Assembly: GCA_049487715.1 (NCBI GenBank)
Contig: CP150589.1
Coordinates: 186,001-250,000, forward strand
Source: Pycnococcus provasolii
Taxonomy: Eukaryota > Chlorophyta > Pseudoscourfieldiophyceae > Pseudoscourfieldiales
Reading direction: 5' to 3'
Length of the DNA: 64,000 nt
The stretch's first letter is position 1, and each line of letters opens with the position of its first letter. The translations under genes and the position numbers were made by a program. This document shows positions 58,961-64,000 of this stretch, piece after piece. The notes below the pieces were generated by a model. It had not been told where the DNA came from. It saw nothing but the letters and a program-made list of their open reading frames with translations, and did not search any database.

Positions 58961-61480
58961 TTACTTGTTACTTATGACGGAAATCACAAATGCAAGCTCG
59001 TAGGCACGCTCCCGTAGATAGCGGTACCTGTCGCTTGCAGAAAAATGCCCGGACTCGAGGTCGCATTTCGACAAAAATGGACCTCCAGACGCAGTATCTC
59101 GCAGCGTCGTGACCCACTTGAGAGGTTCCCAGTACGCGACGCGAGGGTCGTGCAGACCACTCGTGCACAGCATCGGTGGGTACTTTTCGCCGCGCACGTT
59201 GTCAATTGGACTGTACGAGCACATGTAGTCGTGAAATGCGGTCTCGTTGGGATTTCCCCACTCCTCCCACTCGGTAACAGTCAGCGGGATGGTGCTGTCA
59301 CACATCGTCGTCATGATGTCCACGAACGGCACGCCTGCGATGGCGCAATCGAACACACCTGGATCCAAGTTCAGTGCCGCGCCCACGGTAAGCCCGCCCG
59401 CGCTGCGGCCCTCGACGCAGAGCTTGTCGGGCGCACAGATTCCCTCGCGCTTCAAGTATCGTGCACACTCCACCAAGTCTAAAAATGTTCGCTTCTTCGT
59501 GAGGTACTTTGCACCCGTTGCCCCCTCGTACCAATTTCGACCTTCCTCGCCGCCGCCACGGACGTGCGCGATGGCGTACACAAACCCGCGATTCAGCAGG
59601 GGAAGTCGCTTGAAGTCAAACTCCGGGTCAATGCAAACGCCGTACGCGCCGTATGCGTACAGAAGCACGGGTGCATTCTTAGGAATCGCCTCGCCCTCGT
59701 ACATGTCAGCCTTCCACATCAGCGTCATACGCACTGGCGGCGAGTTCGCTTCCACCTCGTCGCCGTCGAAGCACGTGGAACGCACCTCAGGAGGCACGGC
59801 GACGCTCGCGGTGCGATAGTCCTTCTGGTCATAGCCTCCAGGAACCTCCTGCTGCTTCACGACGAAAAGTGGCAAGTGCTCGGCGCGTGTGTCCAAGTCC
59901 AGGTCGCGCGACGGCATTCGCATCGACTCGTGGCACACGCGCAGCATCTTGGACTCGTAGTCGCGATTCGGACCTTCGAGCACCGTACTTCCAGGTTCCT
60001 GGAAGAACACCTGATGCACGTGAAAGTCGGGAGTCGCCTCCTCGTGCTCCCCCTGCGGTGCTGATTTCGGCCGCAGCACCCACACTGCGGCGTACCCATC
60101 GCGACGCCCCGACAGCGCCAGAAAGGTTTGAAAACACGACACGGACTCGAGCATGCGGATCGGCCGTTCTGGTCGTTCGGGGTCCTTCTCGCCTTCGTAG
60201 GGGAACGACGGCACTTCGCGCCATAACGTTCGTCCCTTTTCTTTCGCCGAGCCGTCGAGCACAGCTGATACCGGTAACGTGCACAGCGTGGATTCAAGAT
60301 ACTCTTTTGTCTTGTTTGCGCTGCGATTCGCGACGAGGTAGAATAGTGAGCCTCGGTGGTCGAGAGTGTACCGGCATCCGTGCTCACGTGCCGCGATGAC
60401 GCGAGGGGTCGGAGTACCGTTGTTGTCGTCGAGGTCAATGACGTGCGCTTCAGAAGTCTCCGGCGAGTCGCTGGAGATGACTACAAATCTCCCACTGCGC
60501 GTCTTAGACAGGTCGACCCAGTGCCTTTCGTCCGACTCCTCGAACAGCTTGACGTCGTCGTCGTCCACCGACTCGGCGACCGTGTGGCGGTACACTTGGT
60601 ACGGCCTGTGCGCGTCGTCGAGCTTGCAGTAGAAGATGGTGTCGTCATCCTTGCCCCATGTGACGTGTCCGTCAATATTTTTGATTTCGTCGACGAGCTC
60701 GTGGTTGGCTTTTTTTGCCGTGTCGAGTCTGACGATGCGCAGGTCGTACGTTTCGTAACCGCTGGTGTCCACAGTGTACGCCATGAGCTGGTGGCTTGGG
60801 CTGATGGCGACGCACCCGACGACGTAGTGCGCGTGCGCCTTCGCCTCCTCGTTTTCGTCGAGTAGGATTTCCTCATCCTCGCCCGTCACTTCGAAGCTCG
60901 GGTCGTAGAATCCGTCGACGTGGAACGCGTCCTTGTCGTCAGGCAGTTTTCCACCGTTCGCTTGCATTTCTGCGATAAGCTTTCCCGCCTCCGCGCTGAC
61001 CGCCTCGACGTCAAGCGGCTTGGCAGCTTCAAAGTCGTCGCCGTACTCCATATTTTTTGGCCTTCTGCAGTGAATCCTGTACGACTTACTTTCGACGGTT
61101 CTTCGGTAGTACTCGTACGGGCCGTGCGGCACGGGTGCGGACGTATCTGACTCCTTCATGAAGGACTTCATTTCGTCGTACAGCACACACCTGAACGACT
61201 CCAAAGGTGCGCAGACGCCTTCCTGGTACGCGTTCTCGTTGCGAAGTGCTTCTAATGCAGCACAATCAGCGCGGGAGTCGTCACGCAGCCAGAACAAAGC
61301 ATCATCCCGAACACGAGGCGGCGACAAAAGGGACGACGGGGGAGAGAGAGTGAGCAGAGGATGGTCCCCGGAGGATGATGAAGACGAAGGAGCACCAAAT
61401 ACAACACTGTGAGGTTGACGCTTCAAATGAGCAGGAGAAGAGGAGGATGCAAGAGGAGGGACGGACATGGAGGAGGGCAT
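58961..61480 (-). CDS. Oligopeptidase B (prolyl oligopeptidase family, S9A)
   Basis: This serine peptidase (839 aa, ATG at 61480) cleaves short peptides; family members cut after Lys/Arg. The N-terminal half is the beta-propeller, starting with DDALFWLRDD and YYRRTVESKSYRIHCRR. The C-terminal alpha/beta-hydrolase has YGAYG, HVRGGGEEGRNWYE, the nucleophile in GRSAGGL (about residue 692), the Asp in HDPRVAYWEP (about 777) and the His in ESGHFS (about 810). GGGE, WEP and the acidic residues around the active site fit OpB better than prolyl oligopeptidase. About 45 Ser/Pro-rich residues precede the conserved part; I see no clear targeting signal. Confidence 0.93.
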   Translation of the reverse strand: MPSSMSVPPLASSSSPAHLKRQPHSVVFGAPSSSSSSGDHPLLTLSPPSSLLSPPRVRDDALFWLRDDSRADCAALEALRNENAYQEGVCAPLESFRCVLYDEMKSFMKESDTSAPVPHGPYEYYRRTVESKSYRIHCRRPKNMEYGDDFEAAKPLDVEAVSAEAGKLIAEMQANGGKLPDDKDAFHVDGFYDPSFEVTGEDEEILLDENEEAKAHAHYVVGCVAISPSHQLMAYTVDTSGYETYDLRIVRLDTAKKANHELVDEIKNIDGHVTWGKDDDTIFYCKLDDAHRPYQVYRHTVAESVDDDDVKLFEESDERHWVDLSKTRSGRFVVISSDSPETSEAHVIDLDDNNGTPTPRVIAAREHGCRYTLDHRGSLFYLVANRSANKTKEYLESTLCTLPVSAVLDGSAKEKGRTLWREVPSFPYEGEKDPERPERPIRMLESVSCFQTFLALSGRRDGYAAVWVLRPKSAPQGEHEEATPDFHVHQVFFQEPGSTVLEGPNRDYESKMLRVCHESMRMPSRDLDLDTRAEHLPLFVVKQQEVPGGYDQKDYRTASVAVPPEVRSTCFDGDEVEANSPPVRMTLMWKADMYEGEAIPKNAPVLLYAYGAYGVCIDPEFDFKRLPLLNRGFVYAIAHVRGGGEEGRNWYEGATGAKYLTKKRTFLDLVECARYLKREGICAPDKLCVEGRSAGGLTVGAALNLDPGVFDCAIAGVPFVDIMTTMCDSTIPLTVTEWEEWGNPNETAFHDYMCSYSPIDNVRGEKYPPMLCTSGLHDPRVAYWEPLKWVTTLRDTASGGPFLSKCDLESGHFSASDRYRYLRERAYELAFVISVISNK

Positions 61481-62198
61481 GATCTCAAATAAATGCGTCA
61501 CCTGAGGGGCACGCCACCGCGGCGGGGCGGCGTTCTCTAACCCTAACCCTAAGTGGTTTACCCCCGGGGAACCCTAATTCCATCAAATTTGTGTAGCCAG
61601 ACGCGCACGCAAGCCACGGCCCCAGCCTCTCCGGAGTGCAGTGTCACGTAAGGGGCTGGTGACGGCTGTGCCAATCATGGAAGTTGATTGTTAGTGAAGA
61701 CGTTCCCGTGTACGATGAAGAGGCGTCAGTAGTTCTCCTTCTTTTTTTCCCTACCTCTGCCTTTTTTTTTATTCTAGTAGTAACAAAACAACTTACCTTA
61801 AGCACTATAGTGCCACGTGGTTTGACGGTACGTATCTTTATGATACCGCACCACTTGGTCCTCGTCACATCCTTTGCCGTTTTCTCCTTCTTCTTCATTG
61901 TGAAGACACTAGGGGTTTGACACTTGTAAGGGTCCCCCGGGGATCTCATCCCTAGAACCCCTGATTGCCCCAGATTGCATTTGGATTAGGTTCCCAGATT
62001 CTGGTGGCATCTTCCCCGTTCCGTGCTTCGCCCCTTAAGGCCACCTCAGCCTTTTATGTAACGCCATTATTCGGAATCAATTGTGTGTGTGTGTGTGTAG
62101 TGTGTGTGGGTGGGTGACGACCCCACAGGGCCCAACCTTCTTACGTCGTCACACGTTAACGTGTGTAAACATACCTCTTTTACACTTCAATCACCACA
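61481..62198. other. Spacer with telomere-like motif and a (tg)n microsatellite
   Basis: Two CCCTAA units at 61538-61552 lie about 60 bp upstream of the oligopeptidase B ATG, with another accctaat at 61570. A (tg)n run occurs at 62081-62098. The rest is AT-rich and shows no gene. Confidence 0.55.
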
Positions 62199-62633
62199 AT
62201 GTCCGAGTCTTTCCCGCTAGCCAACTACGGTCTTCCCGCACCCAACAGCTGGCAAGTAGCGAGAATCACCAACGACTTGGAGCCGAAAGACTTAATCCGC
62301 ACTCAGCGCGACGTCACCGGCTTAATCCTCGCGGCCATACAGGAGGAGCCCGAGGGAAAGGCGGCCGGAACTAATTCACTAGCCAATCTACGACACTACG
62401 ACGGGCTGAGGAGTAAATACAATCTGTGGGACAAAGCTGTGCAGCGAAATCTCGCCACCGTCGGACTGCTGAAGCTACACTGGGACGAGACGAAGGGCGG
62501 GCCCTCCGTCTCGGGGACCCATGTACATAACTATGTACAGGCTCACAACAACAATACAACATCCTTGGATGGAGGAGACAAGAGCGGGATCCCCACCAGG
62601 ACAAAAAAAAAAGAAAAAAAAGTCTACAGGTAG
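62199..62633 (+). CDS. Small hypothetical protein
   Basis: This is a 144-residue frame with ATG in cacaATGTCC. The first 110 residues have ordinary composition with helix-like stretches (DLIRTQRDVTGLILAAIQEE, LWDKAVQRNLATVGLLKLHW). The last 30 are polar and Lys-rich and could be intron read-through: a donor-like caggtaggt lies across the stop. I recognise no family, so it may be the first exon of a larger gene. Confidence 0.4.
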   Translation: MSESFPLANYGLPAPNSWQVARITNDLEPKDLIRTQRDVTGLILAAIQEEPEGKAAGTNSLANLRHYDGLRSKYNLWDKAVQRNLATVGLLKLHWDETKGGPSVSGTHVHNYVQAHNNNTTSLDGGDKSGIPTRTKKKEKKVYR

Positions 62634-62880
62634 GTACAAACCACCATCCATAGGGCCACCCCATTCTAAGCCGGATCCCCCAAATAAGAGACTCGAGATA
62701 GATCGAGGCCCCCGGGTAAAAAAAGTGAGCGCCTTTTGGGGATCCGTCGTTGCCCCTCCCTAAATTCGTATTGGGGTCGCGTTCGCGCGTAAAAAGTTCC
62801 GTTCATTCTCCCTCTCAGAATCGCGGCCGGCGAACAAAACAAACAGCTCAGAAACTTTCAAGAATCATTCGGCTGCTGCG

Positions 62881-64000
62881 ATGGCGTCTGCTCCTCTCCA
62901 TTACGGCTATGGCGACTCCCTCTCTGGCCGTTCATGTCATATGCCTGAGCTCACCTTGGAGCGTGTGCCTCACGTTAATCTTGGTTCAGGGGGTTTTAAG
63001 GGGGATTCTGGTGGTTCGTCCACTTCGTCTCCTCACTTAGGGGAGCAGCTTGAGCCGGCGTATGCGTCTTTGCTATCCTCCAGTTGGCGTGCGGTGGCGT
63101 GTGCGTGGGACCCGCTCGACGCGTCTGTCGCTCTAGTTGCCGAGGCGTCTGGGGCGGTTCGTACGATGCGTGTTGGACCCACAGGTGCGGCGACCATCGC
63201 GCTTTTCGCACTCACGCGACGACGAATGCTTGACAGAGGTAAGGCGGCGTATGCGGAACCCTCTACGGCGGTTATTGTCGAACCAACGACACAGGACGAA
63301 AGTTTCGCGTGGGGAAATGTGCCCGCGAGGCCGTGGGCACAGCTTGCGTACCTGCCATCCGCATCACACGCCGCGTCCAGCAAAAGTGCACCTGTGGTGT
63401 TCTACCAGGCGGGAAGCAACAAGTTACTGCTAGCAACTCTGCCCGCGGGCGTCGACGCACGCGCATCGGCGCTCGAGAACGAAAAGTCGTGGAGCACGGT
63501 GTACTGCTTTGCAAGACACCCGTTCCGACTCACGGGGTTCGCAGTCAGCCCAGCAGCAAGCCGCGTCGCGACGAGCTGCGAGGACGGAAGCATACGCGTG
63601 TACCGCACATCAGACGCCGTGCACGTCGCATCGGCACCCACGAGCCTCGTGCCTCTGCCCGCGGGTGGACTGCGTCCAGCATGCACAACTTGCCTCGCAT
63701 TCGCGGGCGAGCGCGCGTTTGTCGCGGGCACGGAAGGCGGCGCGATGCGACTCTGGGCACTGCCATCTGACACGACGCAGACAGCTCAGCCCGACGCATT
63801 CGCGATGGCGTGGGGTGCGCACGCGGGAGACCGTGCAAGCGCCGCGCTCGCGCCGCCACCACAACTCAACCAAGGCACGAGTGCGCCGCATCCGGTCGAA
63901 GGCCGGCCAAACTGCGCCGCGCTCGCGAGCTTTCTTGACGACGCCTCCGTCGGCGCAATCAGCTGCGTGGCGGCATTTGAGGGCGACAGTGACTCAGCAG
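62881..64000 (+). CDS. WD40-like beta-propeller protein (3' partial)
   Basis: The ATG at 62881 (gcgATGG) opens a frame that stays open to the window edge: 373 codons, no stop. After a Gly/Ser-rich start, WD-repeat-like blades appear: WRAVACAWDPLDASVALVAE, GFAVSPAASRVATSCEDGSI with RVYRTSD, and CLAFAGERAFVAGTEGGAM with RLWALP. The spacing and the final aromatic-Trp pairs fit a propeller. Blades are diverged, so the subfamily cannot be named. Confidence 0.7.
   Translation, partial: MASAPLHYGYGDSLSGRSCHMPELTLERVPHVNLGSGGFKGDSGGSSTSSPHLGEQLEPAYASLLSSSWRAVACAWDPLDASVALVAEASGAVRTMRVGPTGAATIALFALTRRRMLDRGKAAYAEPSTAVIVEPTTQDESFAWGNVPARPWAQLAYLPSASHAASSKSAPVVFYQAGSNKLLLATLPAGVDARASALENEKSWSTVYCFARHPFRLTGFAVSPAASRVATSCEDGSIRVYRTSDAVHVASAPTSLVPLPAGGLRPACTTCLAFAGERAFVAGTEGGAMRLWALPSDTTQTAQPDAFAMAWGAHAGDRASAALAPPPQLNQGTSAPHPVEGRPNCAALASFLDDASVGAISCVAAFEGDSDSA

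Overview
This window is nuclear DNA of a compact, GC-rich protist genome, most likely an alga. It holds long, mostly intronless genes on both strands. The two introns I can place are GT-AG and short (160 and 76 bp). The gene content is eukaryotic: ribosomal protein uS5, an APC10/DOC1 subunit, a GAF-containing cyclic-nucleotide phosphodiesterase, RING and ankyrin proteins, and a peroxisomal malate dehydrogenase with a PTS2 signal. A telomere-type motif (TTAGGG / CCCTAA) is scattered between genes, so the telomere repeat is probably TTAGGG. A plastid is suggested, not proven, by transit-peptide-like N-termini and by a methyltransferase and a PPR-like giant protein of plastid-like type.

Layout. 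1-8.5 kb: a coiled-coil protein with a cyclic-nucleotide-binding domain (5' end outside the window), a repeat-filled spacer, then a GAF/PDEase; together they suggest cyclic-nucleotide signalling. 8.9-15.2 kb: malate dehydrogenase (minus) and a mitochondrial-type aconitase B (plus), head to head. Their shared upstream region is split by a 1.67-kb element with the A1-interior-B1-A2-B2 'split direct repeat' layout of PAT/Ngaro-type tyrosine-recombinase retroelements. 16-21 kb: a 1625-residue coiled-coil protein. 21-27 kb: a spacer with a broken HNH-endonuclease fragment, an ACP5-like metallophosphatase, a histone-fold protein, a spacer with a possible transposase scrap, and a secreted GH26-like hydrolase. 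28.2-38.3 kb: one 3360-residue acidic protein with PPR-like and possible SAP-like segments. 38.5-40.7 kb: two tandem glycine/tyrosine-rich secreted proteins, each with a lesion. 41.5-48 kb: RPS2 and a putatively myristoylated coiled-coil/ankyrin protein. 48.1-52.3 kb: a RING protein with 24 nearly identical ARM-like repeats. 52.4-56.5 kb: a SixA-type phosphatase, APC10 (frame-broken, short C-terminus) and a SAM methyltransferase. 56.8-61.5 kb: a DEAD-box helicase and an oligopeptidase B, tail to tail. 62-64 kb: a small orphan gene and the start of a WD40-like gene that runs off the window.

The observations most worth following up are the split-direct-repeat element, the frequent telomere-like blocks just upstream of start codons, the homogenised RING-ARM array, and the unusual residues in the phosphodiesterase active site. 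Metabolically, malate dehydrogenase and aconitase belong to the linked TCA and glyoxylate cycles, but they carry different organelle signals.
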